Source: Asterochloris sp. CNOR1 (taxonomy: Eukaryota > Chlorophyta > Trebouxiophyceae > Trebouxiales > Trebouxiaceae). Taken from it: a stretch of DNA of 64,000 bases. A program made the position numbers and the translations under genes. Numbering within the stretch: the stretch's first letter is position 1; every line of letters begins with the position of its first letter. Location of the stretch: the NCBI GenBank assembly GCA_963969365.1, contig OZ017747.1, positions 2,852,001 to 2,916,000 of the forward strand, in the 5' to 3' direction. A model generated the notes under the pieces. It made no database searches. It was not told the origin of the DNA and saw only the letters and a list, made by a program, of their open reading frames with translations. Positions 27,582 to 39,252 of this stretch are shown piece after piece.

Positions 27582-28144
27582 GCCTGGCCAGCCCTTTGTG
27601 CTGGCCTGCTTGCAATGTCAGACAGCCTGCCCCGGCCTGCCAGACAGAGGACCTTCAGGCGTGCTCAAGCTTTTGCTGCATCCACAGAGCTCCAACACAG
27701 CCTCTCAGCCTGGCCAAAGGGCTGGCCAGGGGTGAGGAGGAGGGCCGTGCTCAGTAATGACAGCTGCAGAACGTTCCTGCGCTGGTGTTATTCGAGCTCA
27801 CAGCTAGTGCAGATGCTGCGGCTAGACGGCACCGTTGTGGCTCTCTCTAGTGAGAAATGGAAAGGTTGAATTTTTGCGATCTGACAGCAGGCTGCTGGGC
27901 CTGAGGTCATCTGCTCTATACCCATGATAGAGGCATGCCCTCGAAGCTGCAGACAGGCTGGCCTTCCTGGATTCTGGCGGCAACAGGTCTATCTCAACTG
28001 GTGCTAGGCTTCGGACTGTGTTTGGGGCTCAGCCAGCAAGGTGGTGATGGCTGCTTCAAGATGGAAATGCATGGAAGTATTGTGATCTGAAAGCTGCCAT
28101 GGCAACATGCAGGCAATGCTGGCCGGTCATCAGCCCTGCACTAC
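27582..28144. promoter_or_regulatory. Divergent promoter interval, poly(A) polymerase / dCMP deaminase
   Basis: 563 bp between two outward-facing start codons. It must hold both promoters and 5' leaders. No repeats, RNA gene or clear core element was seen. Confidence 0.35.
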
Positions 28145-29334
28145 ATGTGGAATAGCATGTCAGACGCCTTTTCAGCATTTAGCTTACCATTCACACAACT
28201 TGGGCTGTGCACAGCCTTTGTGGCGCTGGCATTTGGTGGCGTACTCTGGTCACGCAGCAAAGGCCTGGGCCCGCAGCTGCCTGCTGCACGACAGGTTGAG
28301 CAGCCATCTCCAGCTGCTGCGGAGGAGTGGCAGAGCAAGGCAGACCCCTATGATCACAGGGCCCGCCAAGGGTGAGCTACAGGTGATTTGTGACTTGCTG
28401 CAGCTGCAAAGCTGGTCCTCCTGTCCGATGCAGGTACCTGAGCTGGGATGAATACTTCATGTCAGTTGCAATTCTGTCAGCCCAGCGTAGCAAAGACCCC
28501 AACAAGCAGGCGAGGAGCTTGGGTAGTGCTGTGCTAGCTATGCGGCTTCTGTGTTCTGTCTTGAGCTTTGCAACATGCATGCTCAAGCACATCCACAGGC
28601 CTGCATGCTCTCGTTGGAAGCCCAATTCTGTTGGCTGCTCCTTGCAGGTTGGAGCCACAATAGTCTCCCAGGATCAGATCATCCTTGGCATTGGCTACAA
28701 TGGCTTCCCCAGGGGCTGCAAGGATGAGGAGTTGCCCTGGGCCAAAAAGTCTAAAAGTGGCAACCCCATGGAGTGCAAGTACCCCTATGTGGTGCATGCA
28801 GAGATGAACGCCATCCTCAATAAGAACACAGCCTCCATCACAGGCGCAGTAAGCCTGCTAGTGCCATAAGCTGACAATGCCCCTGGCACCTGCTCTACTG
28901 CTTTTTTACCTCTAAAGTCGCATCTGTGCCCCGCAGAAGATTTATGTAACCATGTTTCCATGCAATGAGTGTGCCAAGCTTCTGATCCAGGCCGGCATTC
29001 GGGAGGTCATCTATAGAGAGGTGAGCAACTAGCGCCGATGCCGGCCGTCAGTCACATGCTCAGCAGGCCTGCATGTGCGACACCGCTGTCTGCAGGACAA
29101 GAACTTGAAGGAGCCCGGAAGTCCCCCACAAAGCCATGGTGGCTTGCGGTGAGTGCATTGAGTGCTCTGCGCAGTCAGCATCATCAGCCACACCGTGGCC
29201 TGAGCTCTGAATGTCTCTGGCTGTGCTGCAGCCCAGACCAGGCATATGCAGCAAGCAAGGTCCTCTTGGGTATGGCAGGTGTGGAGGTCAGGCAGTTCAA
29301 TGTTCAAGCTCCCCTGTGCATCAAGATTGAATAA
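28145..29334 (+). CDS. DCTD: Deoxycytidylate (dCMP) deaminase with N-terminal membrane anchor
   Basis: Converts dCMP to dUMP, feeding thymidylate synthesis. The catalytic core runs [20 protein letters not shown] (from about 28433), [19 protein letters not shown] and [12 protein letters not shown] (from 28648), then the zinc motif [10 protein letters not shown] (about 28795). It continues with [20 protein letters not shown] (about 28937), giving the Cys pair PCNEC, then [18 protein letters not shown] and a stop at 29332-29334. Six exons all join in phase. The second intron (28510-28647) has a GC donor (CAG|GCGAGG). Unusually for the family, exon 1 (28145-28372) adds about 75 residues with one hydrophobic segment ([17 protein letters not shown], about residues 18-34) followed by SRSKG. 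This suggests anchoring to a membrane or organelle import. Converges with AFG1, 122 bp between stops. Confidence 0.9.
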
Positions 29335-29456
29335 GAAAGCACAGAGTTGCCAATTTTGCAACATGTGTTTCAGTCGAAGTTAGTGGGCACATGGTGCCAG
29401 GAGGCAGCAACAAACTGATAGCAGACCTTACAGTCAGAGGAAGCATTAATTACATT

Positions 29457-32400
29457 CTACCTTGCTCTGAGCTGCAAAAACTTCTCGGACTGCATCTCGT
29501 GCAGCCTAGAGACGGCCCTGGCAAAAGCGAATTGCTCCTCAGCTCCGCCCAGCTGCGCAGATGCTGCAGCTGCAGCATCAGAGGTTGCTGCAACAGGAGC
29601 CACCCCTCCATCAACCATGAGGTTGCGCCTGAGTCGGCTGCCTGCACAGCACACACCAATCCTTCAGCAAGCAGATGCAGGAGCATGACAGCAACGGCAG
29701 TGAGCGTCCAGCTTTGACAGACTGTTGCTCACCTTCTACAGCACCTTCATACTGCAGTTGCTCCAAGTCAATGATGGGCTGCTCTCCCAGAGAGCCAGCA
29801 AACAAAGAATCTGGGGGACAATCTGCTGAGCAGATGAGTTGGCACTGGGAATTGTACAGCTCATCCACAAGCGTGATGAAACGCCTGGCCTGGTCGCGTA
29901 ACTGCAAGAAGGACTGCAGTTGGCACTTGAGAGCAGCAAGCTGATGCGTGCATAAAGAAACGCACTGCTGAGCAGCTGAACATCCTTGCTGCCTATGCAT
30001 TGTGTTACCTGCATGGACATCGCGGGAATGCCAGCAATGAACACGGTGTGGAAGGCCTGGGACACGGCAATGTAGTCTGAGGCACCTCGCATTCCCTTGC
30101 AGAGGTCCTCAAACGTAAAGAAGGCCACACCTCCCTTAGACCTGGGGATCTGCATGGCCAGCAGCTCATCAGTCACATGTGATGCTGTCAAAAGCAGCCT
30201 CCAGCTGGAAAGCAGCCTCACCGTTATGGTACGACCAAACATGACAGGTAGTTCCAGGTCCATGGCTTCTTTAGCATCTGGCTCTGCAGCAGTCAGCTGC
30301 TGCCAGCGCCGCTCCAGGTGCCTGTCTGCCTCTGCATCGAGGGGACAGAAGTAGCTTTCCTGGGGGCCCTGCAGCAGCACAGGCCTGCCTTTGGTGCTGC
30401 TCATTACAGCCTCTGCACTCTGCTTTGGTGTTTCAGCATGCTGTGGTCGGGAACCAGATGCAACACCCCTTTTTGGGCCTGCCAAAAGTGAAAAGCATTT
30501 TTTGCCATGTCTGCCTCCAATGAGCTGCTTAATCTCCTCACGCTGGGCCTGCCAACCTGCTCGCTTGACGTGCAGCAACGAGTGTACAGAGGCCAGGCGG
30601 CGGTCGACTCCACACAGCAAGCAGTGCATGGCGGCAGACTGAAGGGCTTCTTGCCTGAGGGCCCGGCGCCAGCCGCCGATAGTCCTGCTGGGAGGACAGC
30701 TCCACAGGGTCGCAGGTCTGGAGCAATTTGTCCACAAAGTGAGTGAACAGGTCCTCATGCAGGCCAAAACGATTCAGCTGCCAGGGCGCTCTGTTGCTGG
30801 TGGCTACCACAACACACCCCTCCTCCAGCAATGCCTCAAAGACGCCTGCAGCAGCACCATGGGCTGGCCACTTGTGTGGGGGCCAGCTAAAATTTGAGGC
30901 TGATTGCTGCCACTGTCCACGCGGTTGTACGGCCAGGCAGAGATTGTTCCCCATGGACACCTGTGCAGAGCCCTCCCAGGCACTTGCTATGCACGGGTAG
31001 CACAGCTTATTGTTCAGGGCCACCACCGCAAACAAATTGTGGACTTGCACTTGTGCAGGCTCCCCTCGCAAGCACACGCTGGGCATGACTGGCATAGCTT
31101 ACCTTTCAAGGCCACTGCAGCGAAGGGGTCATTGACTTGCAATTCATCGAAGCACATCAGCGACGCCTGCCGTCTGCCAGAAGTGTCCCAGCCATCATCC
31201 GAGCCACCGTCCCTGCCCCTGATCAGGCTCTGGGCTGCACGCTTCAGAATGACAGCGTTCGAACGAGCCAGAGCGGCCGAATTTTCCTCGTCTGAGCGTT
31301 TGAGGCGCTCACGATTGAGGCGGCGCACAGCCATGCGCGCGAGCTTGGCATCCTTCTGGTGCTGAGCAATGGGGTCCTGCATGAGTGCACATCCCTCAGA
31401 GGCTGCAGTCCGTGGGGGACCCGGCCGGCGCTCCACTGGGTCGCTGACTGAGAACAAGTGTGTACCAGTTGTTTCTTCAGGGCCGCACTGGCTCGCTTGA
31501 CCGCATTGCAAATGCACTCACATATACCAACATCAGTTGTGCAACGCCTCCTGCTCGCCTGGGCTGGCTGCACGTTGTGGCTTTCTGCAGCCCGCTCTGC
31601 AGCCTGCTGCTCCTCACTGGCCAGCTGAGCCTGCTGCTGCAGCGCCACTGCCTGTGCATATGCTTCCAAGCGCTGGATTGTCTGCTTCCGTCGCTCCAAC
31701 TCCAGCCTGTGAAGCCGGCTGTGCACCTGCATGTGCACAAAAACATCACAGCGCAACTCGCTGCGGCCAGTTGGCTGCAGGGCACCTTAGCACTGCAAGT
31801 CGGCCCCCTTGCTGCTCATGCCAGCAGCCGTTGCAAGGCCACTTCCTGGCGGAAAGGGCAGGCCCAGATTTTGGAGGGCAGAGCTGTTCACACTGTGGTC
31901 CCTCCCATCCAGGGCCTTTGGAGGCCACAGTTCGCCTGCAGGAGCGCAGGCCCACCTCTAGCATGGCTGCATTGAAGTGCAGGCGCCTCATAAGGGGCAC
32001 GCGCTGCTCCTTGTGCACCAGGCTGTAGAACAGGTCCATCAGCAGGGATTTTCCTGAGCCCACGCTGCCCCACAGGTAGACGCCTGCAGCGCAGCAGGCT
32101 TTCAAGCTCATATCCATCGCCAGCGTGCTGCAGACACAGGGCGATGCTGGACTGGGCTTGGTGCCAAGGCAGCCTTGCACGACCACAGAGACCCTGCACC
32201 CAGCAAAAGCTTGGATGCCATGTTTCATGACGCAGCCAATAGGCCCATAGCCTGCACCTGTGGGCGCCCTGGGTGCGCGTGGCACAGGCCCGAGCGCTTC
32301 TGTGAGCTTCTTCTCCCGTGCGGTTGCAGTCTGGATGGCTCGCTGCTCCGCAGAGGGCTCCTCATCTGGCTGCCCCTGCTGGCCCAGCTGCTGCATCACG

Positions 32401-33209
32401 CGCTGCCAGAGGCTGCCCACCTGGCGGGACTCTTGCTGAGCCTGGCGGCGAGCTGCTTCTCGATCAGCCTGGTCCTTGAGCTGCTGCCGCAGGCGAGCCC
32501 GCTCTGCCTGCAGAGCATGTTGAGTGGCTGTGCCCCAAGCAGACGAACAGCGGTGGCGGTGATGCCTGACTTGAGGAGGCTTGGTGCATTGAGGTGTGCC
32601 AATGTGCACGTCCAGAGCTGCAGCCAGAGGCAATGCCAATCTGCATGCATATCACGGCTGCAGCCTGATGTCAAGTGGCTGCCTCACGCACTTTGCTTGT
32701 ATGCTTTGGTGCTGCCACAGGTGACTTGCCTGCAGGACACATAGTCATGTGACCTGACAGTCTATAAAGCAGCTGCTGCCAACAGAACCCATGCCTGGAG
32801 AGCGCGGTTGCAGCCAGCCTGACATGGCTCTCTTCCTGCGGCTCTTCTCTGCACGCAGCACACCTGGTAGGCTTCCAGCTTGTCTGCAAAATGCTCCACC
32901 TCCTCCTTGTACTTGAGAAGCTGGTCCGCAAGCACACTAAGCTGGGATACAGTCTCCTGCTGCCTGACATCCGGCTGCAGCACGCCACTGTCCAGCATCT
33001 GCTTGTAGCGCTGCAACAATTGGCCTGCAGAAAGGTGCAGATGTGTGATGGCAGAGCAATGCAATGTATGTGCTGCAGGCAGCCAGCAAGGCACCTGGCT
33101 CAGCCTGAATGGGCCCCTCGATCTCCTCTTGAGCCCAGGCTGCGTGGCTTTTTGCAAAGCGGTGCAGCCTGCCATGACCGATTGATCTAAAACATCGCCA
33201 GGCCAGCAT
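29457..33209 (-). CDS. AFG1: AFG1-like (ZapE-family) mitochondrial AAA ATPase
   Basis: Homologue of yeast Afg1/animal AFG1L, a single AAA-type ATPase implicated in handling mitochondrially encoded respiratory subunits. It starts at 33209 with an Arg-rich, amphipathic presequence ([20 protein letters not shown]). This joins in phase to [20 protein letters not shown] (about 33010-32950). The Walker A exon is [20 protein letters not shown] (about 32078-32020), followed by [15 protein letters not shown]. Walker B is [20 protein letters not shown] (about 31160-31103). Sensor-region block: [20 protein letters not shown] (about 30820-30760), then [20 protein letters not shown] (about 30360), [20 protein letters not shown] (about 30135) and [20 protein letters not shown] (about 29890). 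The C-terminus [20 protein letters not shown] ends at 29457. The intron after VALKG contains diverged copies of the exon end. Confidence 0.9.
30944..31128 (-). repeat. Exon-end plus donor duplicated in tandem (about 92 bp unit), AFG1
   Basis: Read on the minus strand, the true exon end and donor (GTGGCCTTGAAAG|GTAAGC, junction at 31103/31102) and the next about 70 nt of intron are followed by a diverged second copy: GTGGTGGCCCTGAACAATAA. The GGCC anchors are at 31110 and 31018, a 92-bp offset. The donor GT is lost in copy two (AATAAGC). A third, poorer match starts near 30934. Confidence 0.7.
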
Positions 33210-33310
33210 GGTGAGGGCAGCAATGGGCTCTTCCGCAACACAATGGTCAGAGAAGGCACTTGAGTTGTGGTCCTCTGGGAGCGCTGACTTGACCGAAGCA
33301 CCCGTACACC
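33210..33310. promoter_or_regulatory. Shared divergent promoter, AFG1 / thioredoxin-like
   Basis: 101 bp between start codons at 33209 (minus) and 33311 (plus). It must serve both genes. No distinct core motif was recognised. Confidence 0.35.
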
Positions 33311-34252
33311 ATGGCAGCACAGGTGCCTCCCCTGCAGCGCATGGTCGAGACAGACGATGACTTGGAGGCAAAACTTGCGGGCAAGGGCTTGAAAGGTGAG
33401 GCAAGGGATTGCAGCTGGTATGGGCCTCTTTGTCCAGCCCCAATCTTGAGCTGCTCCTGGGCTCCACCAGACCTTTCCCTGCGTTGCTGCACTGCCTGCC
33501 TGCTAAGCTGAGTCAGGCTTGTTTCACACCACAGTGCTGGAAGTTGAGGGGTGGGCAGGCCCATGCCGCAGCATCCTTCCCACCTTCAAGCGCATCAGGC
33601 TGGACAAGGACGACGAGGCTGCCCTGCAGTTCCTTGTGGTGAGCTTCCCATTGATGCTTCAGCTCCCAAGAATGGCAAGCAGGGCGTCGCATTGGCTTGA
33701 GAGGTGCACTGCACAGCCAGATGACTGACACCCCAGACACAGGACATCATGTGCGGCTGCTCTGCAGAGTGCTCGATGCAAACACAACCAGCTCATGTCC
33801 AGGGCATAACCCCCTGATCGTGACTGCATTGGCTCCTTGCAGGTGCCTGCGGAGAAGAGTGATCTGGTGGAGACTGTGAAAGCACACAGGGGAAAGTCGG
33901 AGCCTTTGTTCCTGCTGTACCGGGTGGGGAGGCTTGTCTGCAGCTGTCATCTTGCTACGTCTGCTCCACTCAGAGCAATACCAGCCCATGCTGCCCGCCC
34001 TGCAGAACGGGATCCTCAAGCAGAAGATCGAGGGCGCAAACACACCAGCCCTCTCCCAGTACATTGTGCAATTCACACCAGTTTCTGCCGACACTGACGA
34101 TCTGGCGGTGAGCCTTCAGGCAAAGCACCAGCTCAAACGCTTATGCACCAGCTCAAGTCCTGTCTCAACCCGCTAAGGAGGATTGGTGGTCCCTGCAGGA
34201 GAACCCTTTCAACAAGCAAAGGGCTGCCAGGCTGAAAGCAATGCAGAGATGA
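33311..34252 (+). CDS. Thioredoxin-like protein with WAGPC site, axonemal LC3/NME8-9 type
   Basis: Five exons join in phase: 33311-33395, 33535-33638, 33843-33923, 34006-34107 and 34199-34252. They give 141 residues. The active-site region is VEGWAGPCRSILPTFKRIRL, so the usual WCGPC has lost its first Cys. This predicts no disulfide reductase activity by the standard mechanism. The second half, KAHRGKSEPLFLLYRNGILK followed by KIEGANTPAL, matches the (F/Y)RGKSEPTFLFY...GANAP pattern of thioredoxin domains in outer-arm dynein light chain 3/5 and NME8/NME9 proteins. The C-terminus ENPFNKQRAARLKAMQR is basic. A ciliary role is inference; a cytosolic scaffold is equally possible if the alga lacks flagella. 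Confidence 0.75.
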
Positions 34253-34907
34253 GAGAGCTTTGCCAGGACCTCAAAGTTGTTGACTGCAGTGGCTGCCCAG
34301 CTTTCACAACTGGTCTGACATCAGTAAGCAGGGTTGGTCAAGGGTGCTGTGGACATCAAGGTCAGCGAGGCCTTGTAGCTGGAAGACAGAAGGACTGCTG
34401 GCTGCTGCGGGACAGACTGGGGCCTGCATCCACCGCCAGAATTCAAATACAGCCCCTGAAGTACCCTGTGCAGTCACGCCCTGCCGTGTAGAAACTTGCC
34501 TGCACGCCACGCCGCCACGATTGGTTTGGTGGTTTTGTTGTTGAACCCTGGCAAGCGCCCGGCTGCTGAGTCGGCTGCAGAAAGCTGGCAAGCAGTAAAC
34601 ATGCAACCGGAGCTCATTGCAATTGAGCATGTCTGCTGTGACATGGCGCAAGTATGGCTCCAGGCCCCTGACGTTCAGAGACAAGGCGCAGACCTGGTAC
34701 ATCAGGCATGTTACATTCAAGGGTAGGGCACCATGCATGGTCAAACGTCTGGTCGATGGTGCCCAGCAGCCGTCTCTCCAATAAATGCGTTTCACAGGCA
34801 TCAGGCCCAACGAGTGCGCTCATCTAGGCCCCAGGTCGGACGTCAAAGCTCAAAGTCGGCACCGCTGTAGGCTAATTTGCACCTCAGTGAGGTCTGCTAA
34901 GTCCAGC
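34253..34907. other. Interval between the thioredoxin-like gene and MDP1
   Basis: 655 bp between two plus-strand genes. Open frames on both strands lack recognisable motifs, phase-consistent borders or composition like neighbouring exons. It probably holds 3' flank and the MDP1 promoter. Confidence 0.3.
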
Positions 34908-35981
34908 ATGACCAATTGCCAAGCTGAGGTATGCCCAACACTTCCCAGTGCTGTATCTCAGATCTTGCAAGCATGTGTATGCCATCAACTCCCCTGCATG
35001 CATGCTGCTGTGCAGGTGGTAGCTGCCCTGGACAGGGCGTCTGCCCTCCCCTCGCTCGTTGTGTTTGATCTGGACTACACGCTCTGGCCATATTGGCAGG
35101 TTCCATCTCCGGCTTGTGAGGTGGTGCAAATCCTTTGGGCAGATGCCCTGCATGCTGACCTGTGTATCCTTCTGCCAAGCAGGTGTGAGATGAAGCAGGC
35201 TACAGATACACCACACCTGTATCCAGAAGCCAGGCAAGTGCTGGACGCTCTCAGGTAATGCTATGTCCTGGGACAATACCTGCCGCCTGCTGCGAGAGGG
35301 ACAGCAGGCACAATTGCTCTTCTTCTGCCACCCCTGTTCATGAACCTCTGCACCTCACAGGGACAAGGGTGTCAGAATGGCTGTGGCAAGCCGAACGCCC
35401 ACACCACCAGTCGCCAGTGCCTTCCTCCAAAAGCTCGGTGCGACCCCCGGATTGCTCAGGCACATCTGCACAGGCCAGAATCCGCAGTTGCCTGTTGATC
35501 AATGCTTCTGTGGTCAACATGTAAAGGCCACAGGCCTACAGGCAGGATCACCGATGCAGCTTGCTGGGTGCAGGGATCTCCAGTGGCTACTTTGAAAGCG
35601 TGCAGCTCATCCCCTGGACTTCTGCAAATGCTCAGAAGGATAAGGCCCACTTTCCAAAGATACAGAAGGAGACTGGCATCCCCTACTCCGAAATGCTATT
35701 CTTTGGTGAGTCAAGCAACAGGGTGTGCAGCTTGTGTCACCTCAGAAATGACTGTGCTCTGCCCTGCTGCAGATGACGAGTCTCCAAACATTGCCAGGGT
35801 GAGCCCTAACGATGTGCAATGTGATTTAGCTGGTGCAGGTGGAGGTTCTATGACCCTAGTTCGCTGTCTGCAGGTCTCAAAACTGGGTGTCACATCCTTT
35901 CTGGTTAGCGAGGCAGAAGGTGTGAGCTGCAGATCATTCACTCAAGCGCTGCAGCAGTATGCAGGCAAGAGTCACAGATGA
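34908..35981 (+). CDS. MDP1: Magnesium-dependent phosphatase 1 (HAD superfamily)
   Basis: A small HAD phosphatase of the MDP-1 family, thought to act on protein phosphotyrosine or damaged sugar-phosphate metabolites. The nucleophile motif is LVVFDLDYTLWPYW (about 35050-35095), with the D-x-D Asp pair. Then come CEMKQATDTPHLYPEARQVL, motif II VRMAVASRTPTPP (about 35370-35410), VQLIPWTSANAQKDKAHF with the conserved Lys (about 35600-35655), and acidic motif MLFFDDESPNIARVSKLGV, split by introns between 35690 and 35890. The end is LQQYAGKSHR and a stop at 35979-35981. Seven exons, first only 21 nt. The intron after YW is best read as GC-AG (35096-35182), because it restores WCE as in plant MDP1. 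A GT-AG alternative one residue shorter also keeps frame. Confidence 0.88.
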
Positions 35982-36128
35982 CAATTGCTCAAGCTGCCCA
36001 GCTTTTTCAGAGTGATCTGAAATCTGTCAGATGAGACTGGTCAAACCCTAGATGCATGTAACACAGCTGTGTGCAGTTGTCATGCCAGCTGCGAAATGAG
36101 CTCGGGCTTATACTGACGTCTGCGTTCG

Positions 36129-39048
36129 ATGGCCATATCAGCTAGGAGGCGTTGGGCATGCCAGACCGCAAATCAGCAACAACCTTGTGAGCAGCAGGAG
36201 TGCATACCAGCTGAGCTTGGTGGCTTCTTCAAGCTTTGCGGGCCTCAGAGGGTGCAGCACACACACTCTGCTCGCCTGCAGCCTGTCAGAGTACGCATCA
36301 ACTCAAGGCCATTTGCAGCCATCAGCATGTCCATGCCAGGAGGCGGCCAGCCAGGTGACCTGCTGTGGCTGTCTCTGCAGCTCAGCATGTTTGAGCCATG
36401 GTCATTTTGGACAACACCGCCTTGCAGGGTCAAGCAGCCCCCCAGGGGCCAGTCCTCAAGGCAACACCTCACACCAGCACTCACCAGTGTATGACCTGGC
36501 AGTGGACCCAAAGGCCGCAATGAAGAAGCCGGTCAAGGCTGCTGGCAAAGCCGCTGCAGTAGTGAAGGACTTCCACCAAGATACCATGATGGATGGAGTT
36601 CCAGTGTGGAGGATAGCTCTTGGCAATGTCGCAGCTGGGGCGACGGCAGGTTGCGCTGTGGAAGCAGGCAAGTAAGAGGCTGGATGAGCTTCACTTGCTT
36701 GAGCCCAGCTGCAATGGTGGTGTCCCATCGATGTGAAGGGCGGCGATGAGACATGCTTGCCAGGGCCGCAATGCATCGACATGGAGGCTGCATGAAGTCT
36801 GCTGCCAAGCTTGTTGGGGTCTGGCTGCACAGGAAGGAGGCATGGGGTGGCCCTTACATGTGTCTCATACACAAATTCTTTGCGATGCTTGCTGCTTGCC
36901 TGTGCGGGAGGCTGCTGCACAAGCAGCCCCTCAGCCACACACATCCAGCTGCCTGCAGCTCTCTACCCCCTTGACACCATCAAGACACGTTTACAACTGA
37001 TGATCAAGGGGCAGGGGCTAAAGTCCCTGTGGCAGTCTGGTGGGGGCAGGAACCTATACGCTGGCATGTGGGGCAACCTAGCTGGAGTGGCTCCTGCCTC
37101 AGCCATTTTTATGGGCTTCTATGAGCCCATCAAGGCGCAGATTCAAGAGAGGGTCTCGCCTGAGAGGTCAGCTTGGCACTGCGCCTTTGCATGCGCTGAT
37201 CACCTGCATCCACTGCTCTGTCATGAGAGATTCAGCAGGCCCAGGGCAGGGTTCCATCCAAGAGCCCCGCATGCAGTCCCAACTCGTGCCAGCCCCTGCA
37301 ACCACGGCTACCCTGCTTTGGCTTTTGCTGTCGCGCATGCCTTCCTACTTCAGGAAGTGGCATCTCAGCAAGCAGTCTCCTGCGGGCGATGGCGCCACCC
37401 TGGGGAGCTATCATGCTTCATGCCTGCTCTCTGTCAGCAGGGACCAGGAGGTGTCATATCCTGCAATCAGCATGAATACTCAGCATGAGCCTCCGGCCCA
37501 TCACAGTCACCTCACGCTTTGCAGGTCATTTCTGGCACCCCTGGGCGCTGGCGCAGCAGCAGGGCTGGCAGCCTCATGTATACGCGTACCTACAGAGGTT
37601 GTGAAACAGCGCCTCCAGTCAGGTCAGATTGATTCCGCGACGCCCCTTTGGCCTGCTGTGCTAGCAGATGGGCCACAACTACTGCACGTTCACACTGATG
37701 TCAGCAACGCTGCCAGCTGCACCTGCACACCATTGTTGCAGACAGCTCTGGCTCGGGCAGCTCAGGCAGCAAGGCGCCTTTTCAATGTTTTGCTTTGAGC
37801 CCCTGCCACATGTCCTGTGGCCTCGCACAGGTGCATGAGCACCTCTCCCCCCCCCCCCCCCCCCCAGCTCAGACCATAAGCTGATTCAATCAGCAAGCAG
37901 CCCTGTGACTGCTGACTCTGCTGGCGGCGGCTGCAGGCGAGTTCACCCAGGGAGCCATCAAGGCCATTCAATCCATTGTGAAGCATGAGGGCGTGAAGGG
38001 GCTTTTTGCTGGCTACAGCTCCTTCATCATTCGTGACTTGCCCTTTGATGCCCTCGAGTTTGTAGCCTATGAGCAGCTTAAGAAGGGGTATGCCACGGCT
38101 GCACAGAAGCACGCCTCAGACGTCACCGGGTGGGAGACTGGCATCATAGGTGAGCACTGCACCCTGGTGCAGCCTGGCTGGCCATTGTCGGTCAAGTCTC
38201 ACAGCCTGAAGCTGGCATTGCTGTGGTGCATATGTGCCGCTGACAACCAGGTGGGAGCTCATGATGCAATCATGTGAGGGGCCACCTGACTGGTTCTGGC
38301 AGGACGCTGTGCCATGGTCCTACATCTGCTTCCTATCCTTTGCTGTCCAATACACTTGCGGCCAGGCCTGCACTGACTGCCCTGGCCAATGCGCTACTGG
38401 GCACATCACAACATGTCGGCTTTGTGGTTCTCTTCTGCATGCGACCTTGCTGGGGGAGCGACTGGTCTGGGCCACCACACTGCTGGGCACTTGCAAAGAG
38501 CTCACCTTGCAAAGGGCCGCTGGTCTGCTTACTACGGTGCAGGACATTTTGAAGACCATGCTGTTTCCCTGCAGGTGCCCTGGCTGGAGGAGTGACTGGC
38601 CTGCTCACCACACCGCTTGATGTGGTCAAGACCAGGCTCATGACGCAGGGCAACAAGCAAATGTACAAGGGCGTGTTTGACTGCGTCTCCAAGATCTCAA
38701 AGGAGGAGGGCGCATCTACATTGCTACAGGCGCGCCTGCATGCGCATCACAGGAGTGCCTCCTTGCCCTTCGCTGCCAACTTGCCGGCCTCGACTCTGGA
38801 GAGGGCTGCACAGACTGTCTGCCTTGGTGCATCTCCTTTAGCAGCCCCCTGCCGATCTGGGGTCCATGCTTTGAGAGTCTACTGGCAGTTGGCACCGTAT
38901 GCAGTCCCGAAGACTCAGTGACCTCCTTCCAATACAGGGGTGGCAGCCCAGAGTGACCTGGATTGCGCTGGGCGGCTGTGTGTTCTTCACAGCTCTTGAA
39001 GAAGCAAAAAAGCTGTATGCACCACAGAAGTGGAAGGAAAGGAAGTGA
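36129..39048 (+). CDS. SAMC: Mitochondrial carrier family protein, SAM-carrier type
   Basis: A six-helix carrier with three repeats, most like plant S-adenosylmethionine carriers of plastids and mitochondria. A long N-terminal extension (MAISARRRWACQTANQQ..., from 36129) joins in phase 1 to the exon at about 36428 and looks like a targeting sequence. The first signature is YPLDTIKTRLQLMIKGQG (about 36965-37018), followed by AGMWGNLAGVAPASAIFMGF. The second repeat has GAGAAAGLAASCIRVPTEVV and KQRLQSG (about 37545-37625), then EFTQGAIKAIQSIVKHEGVK and FIIRDLPFDALEFVAYEQLK (about 37938-38085). The third has GGVTGLLTTPLDVVKTRLMT (about 38585-38645), then WQPRVTWIALGGCVFFTALE and a stop at 39046-39048. 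Substrate is inferred from the RVPTEVVKQR and RDLPFDA segments. One intron has a 19-C tract and another a GC donor (38730). Confidence 0.82.
37847..37865 (+). repeat. Run of 19 cytosines in a SAMC intron
   Basis: An uninterrupted poly-C tract followed directly by AGCTCAG. It lies about 70 bp upstream of the exon encoding EFTQGAIKAI. It may act as an extreme polypyrimidine tract or form an i-motif/G-quadruplex on the other strand. Confidence 0.85.
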
Positions 39049-39252
39049 ACAAGCAGCCGGCTCTTTCTAAAGATTCTGATTAACAATACTGTGAACAACA
39101 CTGTGAACACAACCGTCCACTAACAGCCACTTCCTGAAACTTGATGCATTGAAGCCCCACAGCTGTGGTCCACCTAAGCGGGAGTTTTGCCTGGGGTGCT
39201 GCACAGCTTCTGCCGCCTGGGATAAGGCATATCGAGTGCTGTTCATCATACA

